Source: a virus
DNA length: 64,000 nt
Reading direction: 5' to 3' (one strand)
IMG/VR virus record: IMGVR_UViG_3300023082_000001
Coordinates: 1 to 64,000 of that record
Shown here: positions 1 to 7,567 of the stretch, one piece after another
Layout of the letters: each line of letters begins with the position of its first letter
Position numbering within the stretch: position 1 is the stretch's first letter
Position numbers and translations under genes: made by a program
The notes under the pieces: model-generated
What the model was told of the DNA's origin: nothing
The model's input: the letters and a program-made list of their open reading frames with translations, nothing else
Database searches by the model: none

Positions 1-41
1 AATGTCCAGAATACAATCAGTATAAACCCTATGATGATCAT
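1..41 (-). CDS. Partial small membrane protein (start only)
   Basis: An ATG at 41-39 overlaps the TGA stop of the upstream gene in an ATGA arrangement and opens a frame that runs off the left edge. The visible residues (MIIIGFILIVFWT) are almost all hydrophobic, so this is probably the first transmembrane helix of another small protein in the leftward early operon. Only 13 codons are visible and no family can be assigned. Confidence 0.5.
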   Translation of the reverse strand, partial: MIIIGFILIVFWT

Positions 42-331
42 GATGCAAGTATCTCAGCAAGTAACATTTCTTTCTGCTCTGTTGTCAGATACTTTGCACG
101 AACAATTATTGAATTGTGCTTACGTGTCACAGCACCAAAGATTGTATCTGCCTTATTCTCAGCATCTTTGATACGTTGCAGCAGTTCTTTACGTTCACTG
201 TTGAGCAATGGAAGCTCTAAACTCTCAGTATCCCCTCCAATAGTGAACACTGTCCCTGCAATCAACACCTTGTCACCCTTCTTATAAGTCATGGAAGAAT
301 CATAAGGAGGTACACTCTTTTTATTAGCCAT
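38..331 (-). CDS. Hypothetical protein, 97 aa
   Basis: Not recognised. A soluble, charged protein. Residues about 20-32 (GDKVLIAGTVFTI) look like a short beta hairpin, and a lysine/glutamate-rich helix follows around residues 45-65. An AGGAGAA ribosome-binding sequence lies just before the ATG. It follows the 83-aa gene by about 11 bases and translationally overlaps the next gene to the left, so it belongs to the leftward early operon. Confidence 0.75.
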   Translation of the reverse strand: MANKKSVPPYDSSMTYKKGDKVLIAGTVFTIGGDTESLELPLLNSERKELLQRIKDAENKADTIFGAVTRKHNSIIVRAKYLTTEQKEMLLAEILAS

Positions 332-342
332 TGTCTTTTCTC

Positions 343-594
343 CTAAACTGAATTATGTAAGCCGAGTGAATCTGTATAACCCTCATGCAAATCACTATAA
401 GCACTAATCTGCTCATAAATTGTAAGTTGTTCAGCCATTTTAATAAGCTTTTTACACTGCTGAATGCTTGTCATAAGCCCTGAACACCCTACACGCTTAA
501 ATTCATCATCACTCACTTTGGATGCTGATATTTGCAGTTGAAATAGGATATTGTTCAAGGCTGACAGCTGTTCTTCACTAGTTAAGATGTTCAT
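343..594 (-). CDS. Hypothetical helical protein, 83 aa
   Basis: Not recognised. The sequence is mostly amphipathic helix with no cysteine cluster, membrane segment or catalytic motif. It overlaps the upstream membrane-protein gene by 4 bases (ATGA), which implies translational coupling within the leftward early operon. Both this protein and its upstream neighbour begin MNIL, probably reflecting a shared start context rather than homology. Confidence 0.7.
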   Translation of the reverse strand: MNILTSEEQLSALNNILFQLQISASKVSDDEFKRVGCSGLMTSIQQCKKLIKMAEQLTIYEQISAYSDLHEGYTDSLGLHNSV

Positions 595-905
595 TTTGTA
601 CTCTCTTTGTTTTTTGAACTCTTTCTGTTCAAACTTTTATCAAAACTCCAATTGAAAATACCCCACCAACCGCTACCACCTATAGAGAAAGACTCACACG
701 ATTTTCCTCTAAATATCCACCTAAATGGGTAAGTTGTGAAACTTCCCAGAAATTGTTTTAATACAGTTTTATAGCTGCAACCTGCTTTGTAATATAAAAC
801 TGTTTCAAACAGGCCCGCACTGACGCCTCTTAGAACAGGTCTGCAAACAAAGCCAAATATAATTGTCAAACACAAATAACCAAAAATCATTGCTAAGATA
901 TTCAT
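591..905 (-). CDS. Small membrane protein, 104 aa
   Basis: Residues about 3-22 (AMIFGYLCLTIIFGFVCRPV) form a clear hydrophobic segment at the N terminus. They are followed by a basic, aromatic-rich region with several cysteines and a lysine/serine-rich tail, suggesting one N-terminal anchor with a cytoplasmic basic domain. No family recognised. It overlaps neighbours on both sides by 4 bases, so it is embedded in the early operon. Confidence 0.65.
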   Translation of the reverse strand: MNILAMIFGYLCLTIIFGFVCRPVLRGVSAGLFETVLYYKAGCSYKTVLKQFLGSFTTYPFRWIFRGKSCESFSIGGSGWWGIFNWSFDKSLNRKSSKNKESTK

Positions 906-1087
906 TTCTTCACCTCAAAATACCAAATCTTGTAATTAGAAACCCAAGCTCCCAGCGTAGAGCTATAGGTTTCATGAATCTCAAAAGGTCTGCCTTCTTT
1001 TGAAGCCACTAGACATTCTGCTTTTAGAATCTCTTCATTCTTACTGAATCTGGTGACGCTACTTGATGCAAGGAATAGGTCTTTCAT
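902..1087 (-). CDS. Hypothetical protein, 61 aa
   Basis: Not recognised. The frame is open to an upstream TTG, but the ATG at 1087 has an ideal GGAGGAG ribosome-binding sequence and overlaps the stop of the tiny membrane ORF upstream, so I place the start there. The product begins MKDLFLASSS and has an alternating charged and hydrophobic pattern suggestive of a small beta domain. Confidence 0.65.
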   Translation of the reverse strand: MKDLFLASSSVTRFSKNEEILKAECLVASKEGRPFEIHETYSSTLGAWVSNYKIWYFEVKK

Positions 1088-1194
1088 TTCTCCTCCTTCA
1101 ACCACCAAGTCCAAGGATCACCATACAAGGCACCACCAGCAAACATGGATAAAATTGGTAGCATTACAACGTAGTATATTATAAATTCCATCAT
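1084..1194 (-). CDS. Tiny membrane protein, 36 aa
   Basis: The ATG at 1194 overlaps the TGA of the upstream gene and is preceded by GGAGAG at good spacing. The stop at 1084 overlaps the ATG of the next gene. The product starts MMEFIIYYVVMLPILSMF and ends in a basic/acidic tail (WWLKEEK): one transmembrane helix. Exact coupling at both ends and filling of the only gap here argue that it is a real gene. Function unknown. Confidence 0.6.
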   Translation of the reverse strand: MMEFIIYYVVMLPILSMFAGGALYGDPWTWWLKEEK

Positions 1195-1397
1195 TCTTTC
1201 TCTCCAAATAAACTATTCACCCAGAATATAGCAAAAGGAATACTAAGCAACATCCAGAACGGCCCTACTAAACTGAAGAATAACAGAACAATGACATCTA
1301 TGCCACTAATTCCATGTCCATCTAGACGAATGGCGAGGGCAATGAAGATTGAGCCTAGGATTCCCATGGCATACCAAGCTAGGATTGATGTAAGCAT
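1191..1397 (-). CDS. Small membrane protein, two TM helices, 68 aa
   Basis: Two hydrophobic stretches (about residues 3-22 and 33-60) are separated by a short polar loop RLDGHG, giving a hairpin membrane topology. It overlaps the upstream gene by 19 bases and the tiny downstream membrane ORF by 4. The family is not recognised. A cluster of small membrane proteins in a phage early arm often alters the host envelope or excludes other phages, but that is inference. Confidence 0.7.
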   Translation of the reverse strand: MLTSILAWYAMGILGSIFIALAIRLDGHGISGIDVIVLLFFSLVGPFWMLLSIPFAIFWVNSLFGEKE

Positions 1398-1564
1398 GCT
1401 TGTTCTCCTATTTCAATTAATGACTCTATTTGTGCTAATAGATTTTTAATATCATTGTTTTCAGGGATGTCCAATTTCTTTGCAATTTTGGACATACGCT
1501 TATCTACTTTGGCTAGATCAACCAAAAGGAGGTTGAGCTGTCGGTTTAGTTGGGCTTTGGTCAT
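1379..1564 (-). CDS. Hypothetical coiled-coil protein, 61 aa
   Basis: Not recognised. Leucine-rich heptad-like helix throughout (AQLNRQLNLLLVDLAKVDKR), so it probably oligomerises. It starts 4 bases inside the upstream gene (ATGA overlap) and ends inside the following membrane-protein gene, typical of the translationally coupled early operon. Confidence 0.65.
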   Translation of the reverse strand: MTKAQLNRQLNLLLVDLAKVDKRMSKIAKKLDIPENNDIKNLLAQIESLIEIGEQACLHQS

Positions 1565-2064
1565 TCTACCTCCTTACCCAGGATCGGTTTAAGAAACTGC
1601 TGCTCAAACTCAGGACGTATAAACTTAATTTGATTTTTATAAGCTTTCAGCAAGCCATTCTTTGTGCAATGCACATAAACCCTTTCCACCAACTTGCAAG
1701 CTTGGGCTTTAGTGAGGGTGTAGGCATCGATTTGGAAACATTTTTCATAGTAGCAGCCAGTAAGCTTACCGATGCGGCTGATTTCAGGTACAAAATTAAC
1801 ACCGTCAATAGTCTTAATCCAACTACTGTCGTGCAACTTAACTGCTGTATTGAAACTAATCACTTCGCAACCTTTAAATCCACAGCCATACTTTGCACCA
1901 AATGTGCTACGAAAAGCTGGGTAGTAGTCATAGCCAAGTGCATCCATAAACTCAATCACTGAACGAATCTGGATTTGTTTACTGTCTACATAAGTGTAGC
2001 CTTCAGTGTTAATAGGACTACCTTTGGTTTCTTTGTAATGTTGAAGCTGTTCTTTACGGTTCAT
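1561..2064 (-). CDS. Hypothetical protein, 167 aa
   Basis: Not recognised. A soluble protein with scattered cysteines (CGFKGCE, TGCYYEKC, VHC) that could bind metal but do not form a classic zinc-finger spacing. It is the first gene after the sigma70 promoter at 2117-2145, with AGAGGAAAG before its ATG, so it probably leads the leftmost early transcript in this window. Confidence 0.75.
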   Translation of the reverse strand: MNRKEQLQHYKETKGSPINTEGYTYVDSKQIQIRSVIEFMDALGYDYYPAFRSTFGAKYGCGFKGCEVISFNTAVKLHDSSWIKTIDGVNFVPEISRIGKLTGCYYEKCFQIDAYTLTKAQACKLVERVYVHCTKNGLLKAYKNQIKFIRPEFEQQFLKPILGKEVE

Positions 2065-2080
2065 TTCACTTTCCTCTGGT

Positions 2081-2135
2081 TAAAATAAAAGCCCGATATA
2101 CGTCCTCTGTTTAAAGATTATCGTACATTCGGGCT
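2081..2135 (-). terminator. Hairpin terminator after the dCMP deaminase gene
   Basis: Read on the minus strand, AGCCCGA (2135-2129) pairs with TCGGGCT (2096-2090), with an inner partial stem, and is followed by TTTATTTT. This fits an intrinsic terminator with a long loop, lying directly after the stop of the deaminase gene. The promoter at 2117-2145 overlaps its upstream arm, so the two signals are interleaved. Confidence 0.5.
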
Positions 2136-2145
2136 AGTTGGTCAA
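2117..2145 (-). promoter_or_regulatory. sigma70-type promoter, leftward
   Basis: On the minus strand TTGACC (2145-2140) and GATAAT (2122-2117) are separated by exactly 17 bases. The -35 box overlaps the stop codon of the deaminase gene and the first downstream gene starts at 2064. Consensus match and spacing are seen directly; activity is inferred. Confidence 0.65.
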
Positions 2146-2561
2146 GCTTTGTTTTCATCATACTTTTCTATTAGAACATTTGCCCTAGTAAGAAATGTTA
2201 ATGATGACGTGTCTCTATACTCTTCTTTGTAAACAACCTTTTTAATGCCAGCTTGCACAATAAGATTAGAACAGGACTGACAAGGACTCAATGAGCAGAA
2301 TAATGTACTCCCTTTTAAACTCACTCCTGCACGGGTAGCCTTCATAATTGCATTAGATTCTGAGTGAAGAACGTGTGAAAAAGTTACCCCTTGATCATCC
2401 TCACATTTATTGTCAAAACCGCTAGGCGTCCCATTCCACCCAATAAGAAGTACGTCATCTGGTGTGATTAAGACACTTCCCACCTTCTTACGCTCAGCCT
2501 GTGAACATTCTCCCACCCTTGAACACATGTCAGCATACAAGTGATACTCTCGATCCTTCAT
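2142..2561 (-). CDS. dCMP deaminase-like enzyme
   Basis: A zinc-dependent cytidine/deoxycytidylate deaminase fold of 139 aa. The signature is clear: a LHSESNAI block (zinc-ligand His and catalytic Glu), then LSPCQSCSNLI with the two zinc-ligand cysteines. This order and spacing is that of deoxycytidylate deaminases, which make dUMP from dCMP for thymidylate synthesis. The match with ThyX and NrdAB in the right arm makes a role in phage dTTP supply likely. It sits in the early operon, overlapping a 47-aa ORF upstream by 4 bases. A ComE-type or other deaminase function cannot be excluded. Confidence 0.88.
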   Translation of the reverse strand: MKDREYHLYADMCSRVGECSQAERKKVGSVLITPDDVLLIGWNGTPSGFDNKCEDDQGVTFSHVLHSESNAIMKATRAGVSLKGSTLFCSLSPCQSCSNLIVQAGIKKVVYKEEYRDTSSLTFLTRANVLIEKYDENKA

Positions 2562-2701
2562 TCTCCCATTACCACTGAGAAGTAATCACTAGGGTCTTGG
2601 TCATAGTCATCTGAACAAGTTTGTGCAGTGAGCATTTCTTGCAACTGATAGTGATCTGATTGATCAAGATCCAACAAGTCTGAAAAGCAAAAATCTAGCA
2701 T
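2558..2701 (-). CDS. Small acidic protein, 47 aa
   Basis: The ATG at 2701 is preceded by GGGAGAG at good spacing, and the TGA at 2558 overlaps the ATG of the deaminase gene. The product is very acidic and aspartate-rich (LLDLDQSDHY, SDDYDQDPSDY). Strong ribosome-binding site, coupling to the next gene and lack of any other content in the gap support a real gene. An acidic mimic or inhibitor is possible but unsupported. Confidence 0.55.
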   Translation of the reverse strand: MLDFCFSDLLDLDQSDHYQLQEMLTAQTCSDDYDQDPSDYFSVVMGE

Positions 2702-2744
2702 ATTTATCTCTCCCAAGATTATAAATTAAGTTGTATTTTACTAC

Positions 2745-2966
2745 TTACCAACTATCATAGTCTGTAAGAGTGATACCAATTTCCAACTCAGGACATTCTA
2801 TCGCACTATTCTGACCAATACCAGAAGAACGTGAAAATAAGTATTGAAATGTTAAAGTCCTCTTTGTATCTACACTAGAGCATGTGTATCCTTCGATTAA
2901 GTGACACATTTCAATAAACTCTTTGGCTTTCTTCTCTTCACTTTCGTTTAATTTAAATTCTGTCAT
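2745..2966 (-). CDS. Hypothetical protein, 73 aa
   Basis: Not recognised. Acidic N-terminal helix (KLNESEEKKAKEFIEMC) followed by a likely beta-rich second half. One base separates it from the upstream lipoprotein gene. No motif suggests a function. Confidence 0.65.
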   Translation of the reverse strand: MTEFKLNESEEKKAKEFIEMCHLIEGYTCSSVDTKRTLTFQYLFSRSSGIGQNSAIECPELEIGITLTDYDSW

Positions 2967-2967
2967 A

Positions 2968-3177
2968 TCAATAATCCTCTTTCTTGTATTTGCAAGTTTC
3001 TTTAGAAAGGTCTTGATTGAAATCTACAAAAACATTATCTCCTATGTTTTTCTTTACGATGAATGCACACCCGGTTTTATCCCATAAGGTTTTACCAGCA
3101 GTGTACTTTGCATCTGGATCAAGACCACAAGCTGTTATCATAAAGCATATGATGACCATAATCAAGTGTTTCATCAT
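2968..3177 (-). CDS. Small lipoprotein, 69 aa
   Basis: Begins with a lipoprotein signal peptide: basic MMKH, hydrophobic core LIMVIICFM and lipobox ITAC, giving Cys17 as the likely lipidated residue after cleavage by signal peptidase II. The mature part of about 50 aa has two further cysteines (GCAF, ETCK) that could form a disulphide in the periplasm. It overlaps the upstream gene by 4 bases. An early-expressed lipoprotein may act in superinfection exclusion, as T5 Llp does, but there is no sequence link. Confidence 0.75.
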   Translation of the reverse strand: MMKHLIMVIICFMITACGLDPDAKYTAGKTLWDKTGCAFIVKKNIGDNVFVDFNQDLSKETCKYKKEDY

Positions 3178-3449
3178 TTTTTCCTCGTGGCTGTGCCTCG
3201 ACAGCTTAATTCACCTGACTCAGATCGACTGACTGTCTTCTGAAGTTTACTTGCAACAATTGTGTACCGACCTTTTGAGTATACAGAGTCTACATAGTCT
3301 TGTGCAATAGCTCTTGATGAAGTATGTACAAAAATATATTCCCCCATCGCATTCTGAATGTAAAAGGTGGCTGGTGGAATGAACAGATAGTCTGTGAACG
3401 TCGCATAATCTACAATTGTAATCTTCAACTTTTTTTCTTTAGCTACCAT
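3174..3449 (-). CDS. Hypothetical protein, 91 aa
   Basis: Not recognised. Basic ends and a beta-rich middle, with no membrane segment. It is the first gene after a 75-base gap containing a small hairpin (TAGCACA-TGTGCTT) just upstream of the AGGAGAG ribosome-binding sequence. It is coupled to the lipoprotein gene by a 4-base overlap. Confidence 0.65.
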   Translation of the reverse strand: MVAKEKKLKITIVDYATFTDYLFIPPATFYIQNAMGEYIFVHTSSRAIAQDYVDSVYSKGRYTIVASKLQKTVSRSESGELSCRGTATRKK

Positions 3450-3524
3450 AAATCTCTCCTAAGCACATCCTTGTGCTACTTCTGTATAATCACTCTATAG
3501 TCGTCTATAATTGGCTATAAAAGA

Positions 3525-4289
3525 TTATTCTGGTTGGGTTGGTGGATTTGCTTTCTTGCGAGAAGCTTTCTTTTTCTCAGGCTTAGGAGCAAGAGCTAAA
3601 GCAACTGCTGCATCCACTTTTTCTTGAATGACATCCTCAAGAGAAAATTCTTCCAAACCTAAATCCTCACCTTCCGGTTGCATATCAGACCCGCATAAAG
3701 GGTCTCCACACTGACATGGCATATTTGCACGCAATTCATCACGATACTCTTTGTATTTAGGAAGACGTTCACGCAATTCATCTGCAAAGAAGTAAAGATC
3801 TTTTCCGTCCAAAACTTGCTGAAGCTCAACAGAATTTAGAAAGCCATTATAGGTGCGTTCAATCCACTCACGATTGAGACGTTCAGTATAACTCACTGAC
3901 AAACGTACATCAATCTCTTTACCCCAACCCGGAGAATACGAGCAGGCGTGGATCATGGCTGTTGAACTATCATCAATAACCCAATCATCAGCCTGCAACA
4001 TTAAGGCTGATGCCGCACTTGCGCAAGTCATACCAATCTCAACAACAATAGGTGCCTTACATTCATTCATACGACGGCACAAGAAATCACATGTTTCAAG
4101 GCTGCCACCTGGGCTCGACAGTTGAATAAAAATTAAATCATGCTCAGAGGCTTCTTCCAAAGCCATAATTTCTTCTTCAAAATCGTCAATTTCAGTAATA
4201 GGGCGAGCAATACGGATTTTGTATTCGTGATTATTAAATGCACGAGTCATCACACGCTTTGGTTGCATAAACGGAATTAGTTCTGTCAT
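3525..4289 (-). CDS. ClpP-like serine protease
   Basis: A ClpP/crotonase-fold peptidase of 254 aa. Residues about 51-64 (DLIFIQLSSPGGSL) give the beta strand and oxyanion glycines. TCASAASALML carries the catalytic Ser (about residue 94) and TAMIHACS the catalytic His (about 114), as in ClpP. A following GKDLYFFADE block matches the ClpP region holding the third triad residue. A CxC-x4-C patch near residue 190 and a lysine-rich tail are extra. It is in the early arm, far from the capsid genes, and a separate S49-type head protease exists at 23671, so this one is more likely aimed at host or phage regulatory proteins. Confidence 0.82.
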   Translation of the reverse strand: MTELIPFMQPKRVMTRAFNNHEYKIRIARPITEIDDFEEEIMALEEASEHDLIFIQLSSPGGSLETCDFLCRRMNECKAPIVVEIGMTCASAASALMLQADDWVIDDSSTAMIHACSYSPGWGKEIDVRLSVSYTERLNREWIERTYNGFLNSVELQQVLDGKDLYFFADELRERLPKYKEYRDELRANMPCQCGDPLCGSDMQPEGEDLGLEEFSLEDVIQEKVDAAVALALAPKPEKKKASRKKANPPTQPE

Positions 4290-4299
4290 TTTTATTTCC

Positions 4300-5421
4300 T
4301 CAGTCAGTGATTTCTACTTCGTATCTATGGAGTGCTTCATACACACGATTATCAATAAGGTGTTTGTACTTTTCAGCTTGTCGTTTGATTATAACTTCTT
4401 TGTTTACTTTATACCAATTAAAACACTCTTCAATTGTCCCTCCACCACAACCCGTAATACGCTTGCCAAGGTCTGGATCACAAACACTAGCGTGCAGGCT
4501 CCAGTTGCCCTGCCGGGTTTTATACCGCATCACACCAATTGGATAATCTCCACGTCCAGCTTCCCTCTTAGTAAATAGGGCGTTTAACTGGCTTGGCACG
4601 TAAGCGCAAAACTCAGGTGAGTACACCTTATTACCTTTGCAAATAATATCTTTGTCTAATTGCCATCTAGGTGTCCTTGAACCCATTTGATATTTTGCCC
4701 ACTCATAAAAATTTGCAAAAGTGTACCACTCTTCTGTAATACTGCACTGTCTGTACGTTGGTCTTTTATCTAATGCTTTGGTAACATGAACTCGCTCTAT
4801 CATCCCTGACCATGTCATGTAAATAGGTTTGCATGTGTGCCAATCATCTGAAGGCTCTCCATAACAACCAACACCATATACGCTTTTATGGTAAGGGTTA
4901 GCAATCTGACCTAACTTACAGCTCTGTTGAGTTGTTTTTACCCTTCCTTTGAACTCATCCAAAAATTCAACAGTTAGATTGGAGTGCTTTACATATTCTA
5001 CTATTTTTACTCTATAACCTTCATTGGTGTCAAATTCATCCCCTACACAAACAGAAGGAGCATATCCAGGTTTCTTATGTGTACAGCCACAGCACCTTGT
5101 GCCTTGCCTCAAAGATTTTATCTGATGCTTTACAATATTGCCACAGGCACATTCTAGCAGAAACATTCTTACAGGTGCCTTACCTGTAGTTTTTGGTTCA
5201 ATTTCTTTGATAACAGACAACTGCCCAAATTTATACCCTTCTTCAAAAATTTCACGAGTTGGTTTCCTGTAACACAAACACATACGAGTTTTCAAACTGT
5301 CTTTGCGAACCCTACTTAGATGATCTCCACAGTCTGCGCACTCAGCTTCAACATATTTATGATTCTTTTCCTCAATTTCTGAGTAAATTTTCCATCTACT
5401 ACTATCGATATCCATAATCAC
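4300..5421 (-). CDS. Homing-endonuclease-like zinc-ribbon protein
   Basis: 373 aa with N-terminal paired cysteines (AECADCGDH, MCLC, LECACGN, CCGC) that look like two zinc ribbons. A central block (WQLDKDIICKGNKVYSPEFC) is typical of phage HNH/AP2-type homing endonuclease-like proteins, and the C-terminal part resembles their DNA-binding module. The classical catalytic HNH histidines are not obvious, so it may be degenerate or only DNA-binding. It lies between PhoH and ClpP genes with a 4-base overlap with phoH, as expected for an intergenic mobile gene. Confidence 0.6.
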   Translation of the reverse strand: MIMDIDSSRWKIYSEIEEKNHKYVEAECADCGDHLSRVRKDSLKTRMCLCYRKPTREIFEEGYKFGQLSVIKEIEPKTTGKAPVRMFLLECACGNIVKHQIKSLRQGTRCCGCTHKKPGYAPSVCVGDEFDTNEGYRVKIVEYVKHSNLTVEFLDEFKGRVKTTQQSCKLGQIANPYHKSVYGVGCYGEPSDDWHTCKPIYMTWSGMIERVHVTKALDKRPTYRQCSITEEWYTFANFYEWAKYQMGSRTPRWQLDKDIICKGNKVYSPEFCAYVPSQLNALFTKREAGRGDYPIGVMRYKTRQGNWSLHASVCDPDLGKRITGCGGGTIEECFNWYKVNKEVIIKRQAEKYKHLIDNRVYEALHRYEVEITD

Positions 5422-6221
5422 CCCTCATTAGCTCTATCTTTCATCATCCCAATTGCAATATCTCGAACCAGACCGCCGCGAACAATATCCGAAGGGTCAG
5501 AGAAATCAATTACTGCAACTCCTTTCAAATTGTGACGCTCCGCAAAAGACATAAACCATTCAAGACCCGACTCACCTCGAATATCCTTCTGTAAAATGTC
5601 CCCGCACAGAATGAGCTTACACTGGTCGGAAACTCTCGTCACAATACTTTGCATTTCTTCTTTAGTAGTTTGCTGTGCTTCATCAATTACCAAGTATGAT
5701 GGCAAATCAAAAGACCGCCCACGAATACTTTCAACTTCTTGTACCTGAATTTCACCAGACTCTCCATCCTTCAGTGCAATCTCATAAGCTCCTGCCCCAA
5801 TACGAGATTTAATAGTATCTAGTACGTTACGCACATACGGATAGAGTTTTTGAAGTGAACTCCCGGGTTTAAATCCTGATGTTTTACCTGTTTGAACATA
5901 CGCACGAGCTACAATGATCTGTTTAATTTCATTTTTACGAAACTTATCAGCAGCAACCACAGCTGCACAAAAGGTTTTTCCCGTACCATGCAAGCCAAGG
6001 CATACAATTGCTTTGACTTCAGGATCTTCCAATAGACGGAAGTATTCTTTCTGTTTTGCAGTTTTAGCTGTCACAGGTGGTGGATTATTACGTTCTTCTA
6101 GGAACTTCTCTTTAACTTCAGGTTTAACACCACCATTTCGAGTTGATTTAGTCCTTTTTCTAGGTACGAGCACATCTTCACCATTGATAGGGACTACGAA
6201 ATTTCTATTTGATGCACCCAT
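5418..6221 (-). CDS. phoH: PhoH-like P-loop ATPase
   Basis: 267 aa matching the PhoH ATPase domain. The Walker A-like segment is CLGLHGTGKTFCAA (about residues 97-110), Walker B is SYLVIDEAQQTT, and a downstream CGDILQKDIRG block is the conserved sensor region of the family. The first 60 residues are basic and low complexity. PhoH proteins are common in phages and have been linked to RNA metabolism and phosphate stress; the phage function is not settled. It is the first gene after a strong promoter at 6264-6291. Confidence 0.88.
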   Translation of the reverse strand: MGASNRNFVVPINGEDVLVPRKRTKSTRNGGVKPEVKEKFLEERNNPPPVTAKTAKQKEYFRLLEDPEVKAIVCLGLHGTGKTFCAAVVAADKFRKNEIKQIIVARAYVQTGKTSGFKPGSSLQKLYPYVRNVLDTIKSRIGAGAYEIALKDGESGEIQVQEVESIRGRSFDLPSYLVIDEAQQTTKEEMQSIVTRVSDQCKLILCGDILQKDIRGESGLEWFMSFAERHNLKGVAVIDFSDPSDIVRGGLVRDIAIGMMKDRANEG

Positions 6222-6263
6222 ACATTCACCTCTTCATCAATTAATTTAATTTACCACTCTCAC

Positions 6264-6291
6264 ATCTTACTACAACTTCCCCACTTGTCAA
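6264..6291 (-). promoter_or_regulatory. Strong sigma70-type promoter before phoH
   Basis: On the minus strand consensus TTGACA (6291-6286) and TAAGAT (6269-6264) are separated by 16 bases in the 71-base gap upstream of phoH. The leader to the ATG is about 40 bases and A+T rich. This is one of the best promoter matches in the window. Confidence 0.75.
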
Positions 6292-6292
6292 A

Positions 6293-6598
6293 CTATTTCT
6301 TCTCCTTTACAGCCTTCAAAGTATCTTCAGCAGCCTTAAGTGATTCCTTAGCTTTCTTGACAGCCTCTTCTGCTTGCAGTTCCTCTCGTGTCTTACTTAT
6401 AAAAATTACTCTTTCAAAAGTAAGTTCCCTAGCCCCACCACTCTCCTGATAATCCTGAGTTAAATAATATTTATGAACAGCTTCTTTAACTTTTATTTCA
6501 ATAATTCCGCCGTTTACCCCAGCCATAAGGTTACGGGAATATAGTTGTTCATTATCATATATCTTAATAATATTATTAGGGCCGTATTTAAGTTTCAT
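6293..6598 (-). CDS. Hypothetical protein with alanine/lysine helix, about 101 aa
   Basis: Not recognised. The C-terminal third is a long alanine/lysine/glutamate helix (EEAVKKAKESLKAAEDTLK), likely a coiled coil; the N-terminal part looks beta-rich. I chose the ATG at 6598, which has GGAGGG at 7-base spacing. An in-frame ATG at 6619, with GAGG upstream, is an alternative. Confidence 0.65.
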   Translation of the reverse strand: MKLKYGPNNIIKIYDNEQLYSRNLMAGVNGGIIEIKVKEAVHKYYLTQDYQESGGARELTFERVIFISKTREELQAEEAVKKAKESLKAAEDTLKAVKEKK

Positions 6599-6620
6599 GC
6601 CGTTACCCTCCCAAAACATA

Positions 6621-6908
6621 TTAATTCAACCTCCCCGATTCATTCTGCGTCAACACCAATTCCAACAAGTCAGCAATGCTCCTAGTACACGCTAACACTG
6701 ATGCGGCTACGGCAGTGTCATATTTCTTAACCAATTCACTTGCAAGTATTTCCTCCACCACTTGTTGCTCATCTGGGGTGATACGTGAATATAGCTCTTT
6801 GTTGAACTGCACACTGAGTTTATCAAAAGATAGTTGGTCAAACATGTCGAGTACAGCAGGACTGTCACGATAGGCTGCATATAGGGATTGCTTAAGAAGA
6901 TTACTCAT
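6621..6908 (-). CDS. Hypothetical helical protein, 95 aa
   Basis: Not recognised. All-helical prediction with alternating hydrophobic and charged residues and no cysteine motif. It overlaps the upstream gene by 4 bases. Function unknown. Confidence 0.65.
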   Translation of the reverse strand: MSNLLKQSLYAAYRDSPAVLDMFDQLSFDKLSVQFNKELYSRITPDEQQVVEEILASELVKKYDTAVAASVLACTRSIADLLELVLTQNESGRLN

Positions 6909-7102
6909 GACACAAACTCTCCCAGATAAAAAGCCTTTGTATAGAATTCTGGTGCAGGACCAGTTCCGGGATACCTACGGCTTACTTCGCCAATAGCTTT
7001 AAAGGCTTCTTCCTCTGTTGAATATTCAACAATATAGTCTCGACAATCCGATGGGCTCCAAAGGTCACGATCTTGGAATTTTACTTTGTATACTTTATTC
7101 AT
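6905..7102 (-). CDS. Hypothetical protein, 65 aa
   Basis: Not recognised. Starts MNKVYKVKFQDRD, a pattern of short phage accessory proteins with an N-terminal beta strand and a helix over the acidic STEEEAFKAIGEV segment. Overlaps the upstream gene by 8 bases. Confidence 0.65.
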   Translation of the reverse strand: MNKVYKVKFQDRDLWSPSDCRDYIVEYSTEEEAFKAIGEVSRRYPGTGPAPEFYTKAFYLGEFVS

Positions 7103-7370
7103 TATAATTAACCCTCTTACTCAAGTCAAAAATACATTGACCACTACCACCACAGGAATCACTAAGCGTAACTATCATGTAGCCATCTAGTTCTTGTGGT
7201 TCATCCAGATTCATTTCTGAGTAGGTTTCTCCCTCTCCGTTAAAAAGGTGTTCCTCATTATTTTCACTATTCCACGAAACAGTGTTGCCATCAAAGTTCC
7301 AAATGTAGTTAGTACAATCTTCTGGCATTGTGATCAGACCAGCTTGGTAAAATTTATCTAAGATATTCAT
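7095..7370 (-). CDS. Hypothetical acidic protein, 91 aa
   Basis: Not recognised. Strongly acidic, with many Asn and Glu residues and a SCGGSGQC cysteine pair. No membrane segment. It is coupled to the upstream gene by a 4-base overlap. Confidence 0.65.
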   Translation of the reverse strand: MNILDKFYQAGLITMPEDCTNYIWNFDGNTVSWNSENNEEHLFNGEGETYSEMNLDEPQELDGYMIVTLSDSCGGSGQCIFDLSKRVNYNE

Positions 7371-7567
7371 TCTTCCACCTTATACAAAATCGCATTATTC
7401 CAAACACAAGGGTAGTTTACAAATTCTCTTGTATCAATTACCCCATGCACACGAATACCACTTTCAGTGTAGCCACTAGTTAGCACATCAAACCCTTCTC
7501 GTGTAGGCATCGGAACAAAGTCCTCATCCATTGCTACATCACCAAGCATTCCTAGATTAATTGTCAT
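7367..7567 (-). CDS. Hypothetical protein, 66 aa
   Basis: Not recognised. The start is placed at the ATG giving MTINLGML, which has GAGGAG at good spacing inside the end of the upstream zinc-protein gene. A longer frame reaches a few codons further but lacks a ribosome-binding sequence. Confidence 0.6.
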   Translation of the reverse strand: MTINLGMLGDVAMDEDFVPMPTREGFDVLTSGYTESGIRVHGVIDTREFVNYPCVWNNAILYKVEE

